From positions 6,058,531-6,122,530 of the forward strand of contig NZ_CP029188.1 of the NCBI RefSeq assembly GCF_003097515.1: a DNA stretch of 64,000 nucleotides. The letters are read 5' to 3'. Of the stretch, positions 16,415 through 24,447 are shown piece by piece; the first letter of the stretch is position 1; the number at the start of each line of letters is the position of its first letter. The notes below the pieces were generated by a model. It worked only from the letters and a program-made list of their open reading frames with translations. It did not search any database and had not been told where the DNA came from. The translations under genes were made by a program, and so were the position numbers. Origin of the DNA: Streptomyces tirandamycinicus (lineage in GTDB: Bacteria > Actinomycetota > Actinomycetes > Streptomycetales > Streptomycetaceae).

Positions 16415-17863
16415 ATGACCACCACAGTTCCCCGGGCCGAACCCACCGCCACCGCCAGCGCCACCGGGGAGCCGGCGGGGGAGCCCGCCGGGCAGGGCGC
16501 CGGGGAAGGCGCGGCCGGGCGCGGCAGGCACACCCGGAGCTTCGGACTCCCCGTCGCCACCGCCCTGGTCATGGGCAACATCATCGGCGGGGGCATCTTC
16601 CTGCTGCCCGCGGCGGTCGCCCCCTTCGGCACGGTCAGCCTCGTCGCCTTCGCGGTCCTCACCGTGGGCGCGATCGCGCTCGCCCTGGTCTTCGGCCGCC
16701 TGGCCGCACGCCATCCGCGCACCGGCGGACCCTATGTGTACGCCCGCGAGGCGTTCGGGGACTTCGCCGGATTCCTCGCCGCCTGGTCCTACTGGATCAC
16801 CGCCTGGGTGTCGAACGCCGCGCTCGCCGTGGCGGCCGTCGGCTACCTCGGCGTCCTGGTACCGCTGGACGGCTCCGAACCGGCGGCCATGGCGGCGGCC
16901 CTGCTGCTCCAGTGGCTGCCCGCCCTGGCCAATCTCGCCGGCACCCGCTACGTCGGAGCCGTGCAGCTCGTCGCCACCGTCCTGAAGTTCGTGCCGCTGC
17001 TGCTCGTCGCCGTCGGCGGACTGTTCTTCTTCGACGCGGACAATCTCGGGCCGTTCGACGCCGGCGGCTCCGGCACCCTCGGCGCGATCTCCGCCTCCGC
17101 CGCGATCCTGCTGTTCAGCTACCTCGGCGTGGAGTCCGCCGCGGTCAGCGCCGGCGAGGTCCGCGACCCGCGCCGCAACGTCGGGCGCGCCACCGTACTC
17201 GGCACCGCGGCCGCCGCCGTCGTCTACCTCCTCGGCACCCTCGCGGTCTTCGGCACCGTCGCCCACGACGAGCTCACCGAATCCACCGCGCCGTTCTCCG
17301 ACGCCGTCGACGCCATGTTCGGCGGCGCCTGGGGAGGCACGGCGGTGGCGGCCATGGCGCTCGTCTCCATGGCCGGCGCGCTCAACGGCTGGACCCTGCT
17401 CAGCGCCCAGACGCCGTACGCCGCCGCCCGGGACGGCCTCTTCCCGGCGTTCTTCGCCCGCAGGCGGCGCGGAGTGCCCACCGCGGGCGTCCTCGTCACC
17501 GTCGTCCTGGCCTCGCTTCTGACGGTCTACAACTACACGGCGGGCTCCGGCGCGGTGTTCGAGACCCTCGTCCTGGTCACCACCTTCACCGCGACGGTGC
17601 CCTACCTGCTGTCGACCGCGGCGCAGATCCACCACCTGGCCTCGGGCCGGGCGGACCGCGTCAGCCGGGCCCGGCTCGTGCGCGACGGGGTCCTCACTGC
17701 GGTCGCCGCCGCGTTCTCGCTGTGGCTCGTGGCGGGCTCCGGTCACGCCGCCGTCTACCAGGGGGTGCTGTTCCTGTTCGCCGGGGTGCTCGTGTACGCG
17801 TGGATGTCCGCCCGGAACCGCCGTACGGCGCCGACGGCGGAGGATTCGGCCGACCGGGCGTAG
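16415..17863 (+). CDS. APC-family amino acid permease
   Basis: 482 residues with about 12 hydrophobic helices. The APC signature sits after a 45-residue polar Ala/Gly/Glu leader: ATALVMGNIIGGGIFLLPAA at about residues 50-68, followed by GGPYVYAREAFGDFAGFLAAWSYW near 108. The helix carrying LGVESAAVSAGEVRDPRRNV near 235 is also typical of the AdiC/arginine-ornithine exchanger-like branch. It should import or exchange an amino acid or amine at the plasma membrane. Start ATG 16415 follows GGAGAAAGG at a rather long distance of 12 bases. It lies 66 bases after the phosphodiesterase and may be cotranscribed. Confidence 0.88.
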   Translation: MTTTVPRAEPTATASATGEPAGEPAGQGAGEGAAGRGRHTRSFGLPVATALVMGNIIGGGIFLLPAAVAPFGTVSLVAFAVLTVGAIALALVFGRLAARHPRTGGPYVYAREAFGDFAGFLAAWSYWITAWVSNAALAVAAVGYLGVLVPLDGSEPAAMAAALLLQWLPALANLAGTRYVGAVQLVATVLKFVPLLLVAVGGLFFFDADNLGPFDAGGSGTLGAISASAAILLFSYLGVESAAVSAGEVRDPRRNVGRATVLGTAAAAVVYLLGTLAVFGTVAHDELTESTAPFSDAVDAMFGGAWGGTAVAAMALVSMAGALNGWTLLSAQTPYAAARDGLFPAFFARRRRGVPTAGVLVTVVLASLLTVYNYTAGSGAVFETLVLVTTFTATVPYLLSTAAQIHHLASGRADRVSRARLVRDGVLTAVAAAFSLWLVAGSGHAAVYQGVLFLFAGVLVYAWMSARNRRTAPTAEDSADRA

Positions 17864-17945
17864 CCCGATAGGGCGGATTCCGGGCGGCGACGGCGCGTCG
17901 GGGCCCGATCACGGGCACAGCTGGCATGTCCAGGAGGTTGTGCCC

Positions 17946-18290
17946 GTGAACCGACCCGTGCGCTGTGCCGACCGTGTCGTGCTCGCCGTCCTGATGGCGC
18001 TCGTCGCCGTACTCGGGACCCGGGCGGGCGCCACGGCCGTCGACCCGGCCGGCATGGATCGCCCACCGGCCTCATCGCCCGCCGAACCGGCGGGAGAGGC
18101 GCCGCCGGACACCTCGGTCTCGGAACAGTCCCCGCCCGCCCGTGCGGAGCGGCGGACCGCACGGGCCTGCGCACCGGCCGAGGACGGGACGGCGGGCGGC
18201 GAAGACCCCCGCCCCCGCCCCCGCGGGATCGCCGAGCCCGCCGCTCCACCTCAGCCCCCGGCCACGAGGTCCGTGGTCCTGCGCTGCTGA
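17946..18290 (+). CDS. Small exported proline-rich protein, unknown
   Basis: 114 residues starting at GTG 17946, with CAGGAGG eight bases upstream. Residues 1-30 form a typical export signal: MNRPVRCADRV followed by LAVLMALVAVLG. The remainder is rich in Pro, Ala, Arg and Glu and carries three cysteines. There is no recognisable domain. The perfect binding site and signal peptide argue that it is real, although base composition is consistent with many spurious frames in this genome. Confidence 0.55.
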   Translation: MNRPVRCADRVVLAVLMALVAVLGTRAGATAVDPAGMDRPPASSPAEPAGEAPPDTSVSEQSPPARAERRTARACAPAEDGTAGGEDPRPRPRGIAEPAAPPQPPATRSVVLRC

Positions 18291-18418
18291 GGACCCGTAC
18301 GGGGACGGCATCTCGTCGTGCCCGCCCCGCGCGGACGTCCGCCCCATGCAGACCCGCACGCCATGCGGACCCGCACCCCCATGCGAGACCCCCACCCGTC
18401 AAGCGCAAGGAGACAGCC

Positions 18419-18583
18419 ATGCCCATCGACCCCCTCGCCGCCGTGAACGCCCTCATCCGTGCCGAGGTCGTCCGCACCGGACCGGACGACCACCACGCCC
18501 CCGGAGCGGCCGCACGAGAACCCGAACCTCCCGAGCCCGCCGATGCCCGCGGCGGCGACACCGGGGCGCAGGACGCCCACTGA
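18419..18583 (+). CDS. Small acidic protein of 54 residues, unknown
   Basis: The ATG at 18419 has AAGGAG six bases upstream, one of the best binding sites in this stretch. The peptide starts MPIDPLAAVNALIRAEVVRT, which would form an amphipathic helix. It continues with a disordered tail rich in Asp, Glu, His, Pro and Ala, ending GAQDAH. No cysteine is present, which argues against a lanthipeptide precursor. It lies 130 bases after the exported small protein at 17946 and may share its transcript. I recognise no family. Confidence 0.45.
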   Translation: MPIDPLAAVNALIRAEVVRTGPDDHHAPGAAAREPEPPEPADARGGDTGAQDAH

Positions 18584-19050
18584 CCCTCCGCGGCGGCCGC
18601 GCACCGGGCGGGTACGCCCCGTGCCCGGCCGCGGCGGGACGCCCGCCGTCATGACCTCCGGGGTAATCGCCCCCTCCGCGGTCGCACCGGCATCGTGAGG
18701 GCACCGGGCACCGGGCGGCGCACTCCGCCCGGTACCCGGCCCCGGCCCCGGCCCGTGCCCACGACCTCGACCTCGACCTCGAATTCGACCTCGAATTCGA
18801 CCTCGAACTCGACCTCGACGGAGGCTGACCCCCCGTGTCCCAGGCCCTGCTCGCCGGACTCGCCCGCACCACCGGCCCACGAAGCTGATGTGACGGGCCG
18901 AGGACCCGCGCGCAGCGCCGGCTCCAGCCGGCTCAGCGCGCGCCGCTCCCGCCGGCCGCGCAGCAGTGGCCCTACTCCCGTGTCGGGCGCGACAGTTGTC
19001 AAGACGGCACCGTAACGTCACAGGCAGACCCATCCGGAGGGAGCTCGCCC
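18584..19050. other. Intergenic region with a GACCTC hexamer repeat
   Basis: No convincing gene is seen in these 467 bases. It holds the hexamer tract at 18763-18819 and, close to 18990-19035, an AT-richer segment with ttgtca and taacgt words that may be the promoter of the downstream dehydratase. Confidence 0.5.
18763..18819. repeat. GACCTC/GAATTC hexamer repeat
   Basis: Nine and a half units of GACCTC, with two GAATTC and one GAACTC variants, at intergenic position. On the minus strand it would read as alternating Val-Glu/Phe-Glu residues, a composition that makes a protein unlikely. Confidence 0.9.
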
Positions 19051-19356
19051 ATGCCCACAGAGCCACTGTCGCAGAAGGAGATCGAGGACCGGCTGCGCGA
19101 ACTGCCGGGCTGGTCCCAGGAAGGCGACCGGATCGCCCGTACCTACCGGCTCGACGGCCATTTCGCGGCCACCGCGCTGGTCGTCCACATCGCCCGCATC
19201 CAGGAGGAGCTGAACCACCACTCCGATCTCCTCCTCGGGTACAACACGGTCAACCTCACGGTGAACACGCACGCCGCGGGTGGCGCGATCACCGAACACG
19301 ACTTCGAGCTGGCCCATCGGGTCGAGGCCGTGGCGGCGGGCCACGGCGTGCGCTGA
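19051..19356 (+). CDS. 4a-hydroxytetrahydrobiopterin dehydratase
   Basis: 101 residues, the normal size of pterin-4a-carbinolamine dehydratase. It dehydrates 4a-hydroxytetrahydropterin formed by aromatic amino acid hydroxylases. The catalytic His pair lies in ELNHHSDLLLGYNTVNLTVNTH at about residues 52-73, and the ending AITEHDFELAHRVE is typical. ATG 19051 has CGGAGGGAG 8 bases upstream. No hydroxylase gene is in the window. Confidence 0.93.
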   Translation: MPTEPLSQKEIEDRLRELPGWSQEGDRIARTYRLDGHFAATALVVHIARIQEELNHHSDLLLGYNTVNLTVNTHAAGGAITEHDFELAHRVEAVAAGHGVR

Positions 19357-19439
19357 CCGTGCTGCGCGACGAACCGGGCTCACGGCCGGATCCGCGGATG
19401 CCGGCCGTGACACCCGGTTCGGCCGGGCCACGCACCGAT

Positions 19440-19454
19440 TTGCCGGAACGGCAA
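19440..19454. promoter_or_regulatory. Palindrome before the His-rich methyltransferase
   Basis: TTGCCG (19440-19445) and CGGCAA (19449-19454) are separated by GAA. The 15-base palindrome lies 42 bases before the next start codon, near where a -35 box is expected. An operator for an unknown regulator is the likely reading. Confidence 0.35.
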
Positions 19455-19496
19455 GAAGACTCGCCGTTTCGGACCCTTCACGCGCACTCTGACGCC

Positions 19497-20426
19497 ATGA
19501 GTCCTCACGAGCACACCGTCCCCGCCGGCGACCCCGGCAACCATGCCCACCACGGCCACCACGGGCACCACGGGCACGACACGACACACATCGACTGGGA
19601 GGAGTTCGCCGCGCTGCTCGAACGCGAGGCCGCACTCAACCTCCCGCTGTACGAGCAGGTCGCGCACTGGGTGCGGGAGCAACTCCCGCACGGATCCGTG
19701 CGGCGCGTCCTCGATGTCGGCAGCGGCCCCGGAACGGTCAGCTGCCTGCTCGCCGAGGTCTTCCCGCAGGCCGAGGTCGTCGCCGTCGACGCCACCCCCG
19801 GCCTGCTGGAGCTCGCCCGGGCCCGCGCCGACCGCGCCGGAATCGCCGACCGGTTCAGCACCCATGTCGCCGAACTGCCCGACGGAATCGCCGAGCTGGG
19901 CCCGGCGGACCTGGTGTGGGCGAGCGGCTCCCTGCACCATGTGGGAGACCAGCGTGCCGCCCTCACCGGACTCGCCGGGCTGCTCCGCCCCGGCGGGCTG
20001 CTCGCCCTCCTCGAGGGCGGACTGCCGGCACGCCATCTGCCGCGCGACATCGGCATCGGACGGCCCGGCCTGGAGAGCCGGCTCGAAGCCGCCACGGCCG
20101 GATGGTTCGCCGACATGCGCGCGGTCCTCCCCGGTGCGAAGCCGGAGGTGGAGAACTGGCGCGCCCTGCTCGCCGCCGCCGGACTCACCCCGACCCTCAC
20201 CCGTTCCTTCCTTCTCGACCTGCCCGCACCGGTCACCGACGCCGTGCGCGAGGGTCTGGTCTCCGGCCTCTCCTGGCAGCGCAGGTCCCTGGAGGGACGG
20301 CTCGACGCGGACGACGCCGCCGTACTCGACCGGCTGCTGGACCCGGACGACGAGGAGGGCCTGATGCGCCGGCCGGACTGCTTCATGCTCGCGGCCCGCA
20401 CGGTGCACACGGCCCGGCGCGGGTAG
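19497..20426 (+). CDS. SAM-dependent methyltransferase with His-rich N-terminus
   Basis: 309 residues. The first 33 contain eleven histidines in an HHGHHGHHGHD-type run, likely to bind a transition metal. The methyltransferase domain follows: VLDVGSGPGTVSCLLAE near residue 71, VVAVDATPGLLELARARA near 95, LVWASGSLHHVGDQRAAL near 138 and GLLRPGGLLALLEGG. No ribosome binding site precedes ATG 19497; CACTCT lies six bases upstream, so it is probably leaderless. The substrate is unknown. The His-rich leader is characteristic of a Streptomyces group of class I methyltransferases, and the leader may be low-complexity expansion. Confidence 0.85.
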   Translation: MSPHEHTVPAGDPGNHAHHGHHGHHGHDTTHIDWEEFAALLEREAALNLPLYEQVAHWVREQLPHGSVRRVLDVGSGPGTVSCLLAEVFPQAEVVAVDATPGLLELARARADRAGIADRFSTHVAELPDGIAELGPADLVWASGSLHHVGDQRAALTGLAGLLRPGGLLALLEGGLPARHLPRDIGIGRPGLESRLEAATAGWFADMRAVLPGAKPEVENWRALLAAAGLTPTLTRSFLLDLPAPVTDAVREGLVSGLSWQRRSLEGRLDADDAAVLDRLLDPDDEEGLMRRPDCFMLAARTVHTARRG

Positions 20427-20510
20427 TGGACGGCTCGGCACGGGCAGCGGGCGGTCGGGCGCGGGTAGCGTACGGTCCGGCCGGCGGCGAGCCCGGCGTC
20501 TCCCCGGGGG

Positions 20511-21557
20511 TCAGCCCGTCAGCCGCACCCCGGCGTACGCCGCCGTCGCGATCAGCACCCAGGAGGTCAGCCCGAGCAGGGCCACCCGCGGGCCGGTGCG
20601 GGCCAGGGACGGCAGATGGACCGCGCTGCCCAGGCCGAACAGCGCGGCCGCGAGCAGCAGTTCCTGGGCAGTACCGGCCGTGGCGAGGACCTGCGGCGGG
20701 AGCAGCCCCGTGCTGCGCAGGACCACCAGGGCGAGGAAGCCCACGACGAACAGCGGGACGAGCGGAGGCCGTCCGGACCCGGCGGTGCGGCGGCCGCGGC
20801 GCCGGGCCGCGACGACGAGCACGGCGACCAGCGGTGCCAGCAGCGCCACCCGGAGGAGCTTCACCAGGACGGCCTCGCCCAGCGCCGCCGGTCCGGCCGT
20901 CTGGGCGGTGGCCACCACCTGGCCCACGTCGTGGACGCCGGCGCCCACCCACCGCCCGAACTCGGCGGCGGTGAGTCCCAGCGGTCCGTGCAGCAGGGGC
21001 AGTACGGCGATGGCGAGGGTGCCGCAGAGCGTCACCAGCGCGACGGACGTGACCATGTCCTCGTCATCGCTGTCGTGCACCGAGCCCACGGCCCCGATGG
21101 CGGAGGCCCCGCAGATGGAGTAGCCCGCGGCGATCAGCAGCGGCTGGTCACCAGGCAGCCCCAGCCTCCGCCCGAGCCACCAGGTGCCGCCGAAGGTGGC
21201 CGCGACCACGGCCAGCACCATCACGACCGTCGCCCACCCCAGCCCCAGCACGTCCGCGAGGCTCAGCTTGAGCCCGAGCAGCACGATCCCGGCGCGCATC
21301 AGGCGCCTCGCGGCCAGGGTCAGGCCGCCGCGGCAGCTGCCCCGTACCCGCGCGGCCAGCCACGGGGTGTGTGCGGCGGCGACGCCCAGGACGACGGCCG
21401 CGGTGAGCATCGGAAGGCCGGGCACGGCACGGTGTGCCAGCCAGGCCGCGGACACCCCGGCCGCGGCGAGCGCCAGCCCCGGCACGGCCCCGGCTCGTCC
21501 AGCCGGCGGCTTCCGGGCGGTGACGCGCCGGGCCCGGGGGCCCGTGAGGGCCGTCAC
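20511..21557 (-). CDS. YeiH/UPF0324 family putative sulfate exporter
   Basis: 348 residues with 9-11 hydrophobic helices. Family motifs are AGIVLLGLKLSLADVLGLG near residue 92, AAGYSICGASAIGAVGSV near 140 (the conserved SICGxSA signature) and GVHDVGQVVATAQTAG near 213. Members are annotated as putative sulfate or other anion exporters, some linked with sulfur metabolism. The GTG start at 21557 overlaps the stop of the cysteine dioxygenase gene (GTGA), so the pair is translationally coupled. This context supports export of sulfite or sulfate from cysteine breakdown. Confidence 0.9.
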   Translation of the reverse strand: MTALTGPRARRVTARKPPAGRAGAVPGLALAAAGVSAAWLAHRAVPGLPMLTAAVVLGVAAAHTPWLAARVRGSCRGGLTLAARRLMRAGIVLLGLKLSLADVLGLGWATVVMVLAVVAATFGGTWWLGRRLGLPGDQPLLIAAGYSICGASAIGAVGSVHDSDDEDMVTSVALVTLCGTLAIAVLPLLHGPLGLTAAEFGRWVGAGVHDVGQVVATAQTAGPAALGEAVLVKLLRVALLAPLVAVLVVAARRRGRRTAGSGRPPLVPLFVVGFLALVVLRSTGLLPPQVLATAGTAQELLLAAALFGLGSAVHLPSLARTGPRVALLGLTSWVLIATAAYAGVRLTG

Positions 21558-22117
21558 CGGTCGGCGGGCAGGTCGTAGACGCGCCGGATGCTGGTGCCGA
21601 GGCGGGCGATGTCGGCGCCGTACACGTGCAGGGACACGGCCGTACCGGTCCCCGCGTTGCGTACCAGATGGATGTCGCCGGGCGGGGCGAAGGCGGCGAC
21701 GGTCCCCGCCGGGTTCACCACGTCGCCCGTGGCGACGAGCCGTGAGGTCCCACCGTGCGGCACCAGCCGGTAGCGCCGCTCGTGCTCCTCTCCCCGGTCC
21801 ACGCCCGTCACGCACCACGACACGTGGTCGTGCACGGGGGTGCACTGGCCGGGCAGCCAGACCAGGGCCACCACGGAGAAGCTGCCGTCGTGCTCGGCGT
21901 GCAGGACGTGCTGGCGGTAGCACGCGGGGTCGCCCTCGCACTGCGCGGCGGTGAGCAGATCGGGTTGGCCCAGGTGCGGCAGGAGCCTCTCCGCCACCAT
22001 GTACGCCGTGGGCTCGGGAGGCAGGCCGCGGTTCACGGTCTCCCGGATCTCCGCCACCAGGGAGCGGAGCCGGACGGTCGCGGGGGGCGCGGCGGTGGCC
22101 GTGTTCGCAGTCGTCAT
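21554..22117 (-). CDS. Cysteine dioxygenase family protein
   Basis: 187 residues, typical of bacterial type I cysteine dioxygenases. They oxidise the cysteine thiol to cysteine sulfinate with iron and O2. The cupin metal ligands are two His in CTPVHDHVSWCVTGV near residue 92 and a third in LHVYGADI near 162. The cysteine-tyrosine crosslink of the mammalian enzymes is not obvious. It is followed by the coupled YeiH exporter gene and preceded by a LysR regulator gene. Together they look like a cysteine detoxification and sulfur export cassette. Confidence 0.93.
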   Translation of the reverse strand: MTTANTATAAPPATVRLRSLVAEIRETVNRGLPPEPTAYMVAERLLPHLGQPDLLTAAQCEGDPACYRQHVLHAEHDGSFSVVALVWLPGQCTPVHDHVSWCVTGVDRGEEHERRYRLVPHGGTSRLVATGDVVNPAGTVAAFAPPGDIHLVRNAGTGTAVSLHVYGADIARLGTSIRRVYDLPADR

Positions 22118-22435
22118 CTCCGCAGCGTCCGCCCGTCGTCCCGGGGCGTCCAGGCACGATCGCTTGAGGGGTCCTCAACGGTCGCTTATGGATGGGGAGA
22201 AGGCTCCGGCGGTGTACGGGGGATCCGGCGGCGCGCCAGGATGTCCGGCGGCGTGCGGTGAGATCCGGCCGCGTGCGAGGGAGTACGGCGGCTCGCGGGA
22301 GGTCCGGCGGCACGCGAGGAAGTCCGGCGGCGCGCGGGGAAGCCCGGCTTCGTGCGAGGAGATCCGGCGGCAGCGGGGGCGTTCGGCGGCAGTGGTGGGG
22401 TGCCGCGCGAAGCGGCCGGGCGGTGCCCCGACGGC
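22118..22435. other. Intergenic region upstream of cysteine dioxygenase
   Basis: This 318-base region lies between the LysR stop and the dioxygenase start. Its inner 172 bases are occupied by the 20-bp tandem repeat listed separately. The remaining 80 bases next to the dioxygenase hold its promoter, with gaggacccctcaagcgatcgtg-like sequence on the minus strand. Confidence 0.5.
22224..22395. repeat. Nine-copy 20-bp tandem repeat
   Basis: Copies of a core tCCGGCGGC begin at 22224, 22244, 22264, 22284, 22303, 22323, 22343, 22363 and 22382, that is every 19-20 bases. The unit reads roughly TCCGGCGGCGYGCGAGGAGA. Twenty bases is close to two turns of the helix, so the cores face the same side. The array lies between the LysR gene and the cysteine dioxygenase-YeiH operon. 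Confidence 0.85.
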
Positions 22436-23341
22436 TCAGCAGCCGACGCGGCGCTGGGCCGCCGCGACGAGACGGTCCAGCACCAGCGCGACGGCGGGGA
22501 CGCGGAGCTGCTCCCGGAGTACGTACGCGCCGACCCGGCGGCGGGTGTGCGGCTCCACGATCCGCCCCGTCACCTTGCCGTGGCACAGGAACGACAGCAC
22601 CAGCTGCGGCACCATGGCGATGCCCACCCCCGACGCCACGAGGCTCTGCATCACGAGGTTGTCGTCCGTGGTGCAGGCGATGTCCGGCGCGAACCCCTCC
22701 TCGGCGCAGGCGTGCAGGAAGTTGGCGCGGCAGCGCAGGCATCCCGCGATCCACCGCTCGCCGGCGAGATCCGCCAGCCGCACGGCCCGCCGTCTGGCCA
22801 GCGGGTGCCCGGTGGGCAGCAGCACCGTCAGGGGGTCCTCCAGCAGCGGCACGTCGGCCAGTTCGTCCGGCACCGCGGCGGGGTGGCCCGGGTAGCTGAA
22901 GGACAGGGCGATGTCGCAGTCGCCCCGGGCCACCAGCCGCAGGGACTCGGGTGGTTCGCTCTCGGTCAACTCGATGCGGATGCCCGGGTGTTCGGCCGCG
23001 AGGGAGGCCATCATCTCCGGGATGAGGGTGGCGCAGGCGCTGGGGAAGGCGCTCACGTGCACCCTTCCGGCGCGCAGCCGGGCGATGGCGTCGATCTGCT
23101 GCTGTGCCGCCGCCAGGCTGTCGAGTATCGCCCCCGCGTGCCGGGTCAGCGCCTCCCCGGCCTCGGTGAGCCTGATGCCGCGGCCGACCCGGGTGAACAG
23201 GGGAGTGCCGACGTCCCGCTCCAGTGCCTTCATCTGCTGGCTGACGGCGGGCTGGGTGTAGCCGAGCGAACGGGCGGCTGCCGAGTACGAGCCGGCTCTG
23301 ACCACCTCATGGAAAGTCCTGATGTACCGGGAATCGAACAC
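22436..23341 (-). CDS. LysR-family transcriptional regulator
   Basis: 301 residues, the normal size. The N-terminal winged helix is clear: YIRTFHEVVRAGSYSAAARSLGYTQPAVSQQMKALERDVGTPLF at residues 5-48, followed by RLTEAGEAL. The effector domain starts near residue 88. It contains two cysteines close together (AGCLRCRANFLHAC) near 200, which could sense thiols or redox state; this is an inference. GTG 23341 has no binding site but TATGCT ends six bases upstream, so it is probably leaderless. The likely target is the downstream cysteine dioxygenase-YeiH operon, separated by the 20-bp repeat array. Confidence 0.9.
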   Translation of the reverse strand: MFDSRYIRTFHEVVRAGSYSAAARSLGYTQPAVSQQMKALERDVGTPLFTRVGRGIRLTEAGEALTRHAGAILDSLAAAQQQIDAIARLRAGRVHVSAFPSACATLIPEMMASLAAEHPGIRIELTESEPPESLRLVARGDCDIALSFSYPGHPAAVPDELADVPLLEDPLTVLLPTGHPLARRRAVRLADLAGERWIAGCLRCRANFLHACAEEGFAPDIACTTDDNLVMQSLVASGVGIAMVPQLVLSFLCHGKVTGRIVEPHTRRRVGAYVLREQLRVPAVALVLDRLVAAAQRRVGC

Positions 23342-23347
23342 GGCAGA

Positions 23348-23353
23348 AGCATA
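23348..23353 (-). promoter_or_regulatory. -10 box of the LysR gene
   Basis: TATGCT on the minus strand, followed by six bases and the GTG start. This is a typical leaderless arrangement. No clear -35 element is seen. Confidence 0.4.
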
Positions 23354-23610
23354 AGCAGAATTTGGGGGCCCGCAGCGGTGAACGCCGGTCGTCCGGGGCG
23401 GGGTCGGGCTCCGCGCGCGCCGGTGCGCCGGTGTCTCCAAGGGACGGGGCGGGGCAGGGAGGGGAGGGCGCGGGCTCCCGGCCGAAGGGGAGCACAGCGG
23501 CGCGGCCGCCTCCACGGCGGCCGCGCCGCGCCGGGCCCGGGACCATGCCGGGACCGGGACCGGGTTGCGAGCCGAGCCGAGCCGGGCCCGGAGCCGGCCG
23601 CGCCGCTGTG

Positions 23611-24447
23611 TCAGGCGCCCATGTCGAAGGTCGCCGGGTCCGGGCCGAGGCGCCGGCCCTCGTCCAGGGCAGCGAACGCCGCCAGGTCGTCGTCGTCCAG
23701 TTCGAAGCCGAAGACGTCGATGTTCTCCCGGATCCGCGACGGCGTCACGGACTTGGGGATCACGACGTTGCCCAACTGCACCTGCCAGCGGAGCACGACC
23801 TGCGCCGGGGTCTTCCCGTGCTTCTGCGCGACGGCGACGATCGTCGGGACCTCCAGCAGCCCGCGGCCCGAGCCCAGCGGCGACCACGCCTCGGTGGCGA
23901 TGCCGTGCTTGGCGTGGAAGGCCCGCGACTCCGTCTGCTGCAACTGCGGATGCAGCTCGATCTGGTTCACCGCCGGGACGGCCGAGGTCTCGCCGAGCAG
24001 CCGCTCCAGATGCTCGGGAAGGAAGTTGGAGACGCCGATGGCCCGGGCGCGGCCTTGGGCGAGGATGGTCTCGAACGCCTTGTACGTGTCCACGTACGCG
24101 TTCCGGGCCGGCAACGGCCAGTGGATCAGGTAGAGGTCCACGTAGTCGAGGCCGAGCCGGGTGAGGGAGGCGTCGAAGGCGCGGAGCGTCGAGTCGTAGC
24201 CCTGGTCGCTGTTCCACAGCTTGGTGGTGACGAACAGCTCCTCGCGGGGGATGCCGGAGGCCGCGACGGCCTGCCCGGTTCCCTTCTCGTTCTCGTACAC
24301 GGCTGCCGTGTCGATGCTGCGGTAGCCGGCCTCCAGGGCGGTGCCGACGGCCTTCGCCGCCTCGTCGTCCGGCACCTGCCACACGCCGAAGCCGAGCTGC
24401 GGCATGGCGACGCCGTTGTTGAGGGTGATGGAGGGGACCTTGCTCAC
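23611..24447 (-). CDS. Aldo/keto reductase
   Basis: 278 residues of the AKR5-like (2,5-diketo-gluconate reductase) branch. It reduces aldehydes or ketones using NADPH. The catalytic tetrad is visible: Asp in YRSIDTAAVYENE near 44 with Tyr 49, Lys in FVTTKLWN near 75, and His in YLIHWPLP near 108. The NADP-binding ends VVIPKSVTPSRIRENIDVF near 225 and the SPLGSGRG loop follow. GTG 24447 with an upstream AAGGAT was chosen. A longer start adds an unsupported leader. The physiological substrate is unknown. Confidence 0.93.
   Translation of the reverse strand: MSKVPSITLNNGVAMPQLGFGVWQVPDDEAAKAVGTALEAGYRSIDTAAVYENEKGTGQAVAASGIPREELFVTTKLWNSDQGYDSTLRAFDASLTRLGLDYVDLYLIHWPLPARNAYVDTYKAFETILAQGRARAIGVSNFLPEHLERLLGETSAVPAVNQIELHPQLQQTESRAFHAKHGIATEAWSPLGSGRGLLEVPTIVAVAQKHGKTPAQVVLRWQVQLGNVVIPKSVTPSRIRENIDVFGFELDDDDLAAFAALDEGRRLGPDPATFDMGA

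Noticed and set aside
18649..19002. Minus-strand frame with a Val-Glu-Phe-Glu repeat
   Set aside because: The composition comes from the GACCTC hexamer repeat, not from a conserved protein, and no good binding site exists.
20511..22754. Single 747-codon minus-strand frame across YeiH, dioxygenase and the repeat array
   Set aside because: Only its C-terminal 348 codons are protein-like; the rest is a shadow of other genes in another frame.
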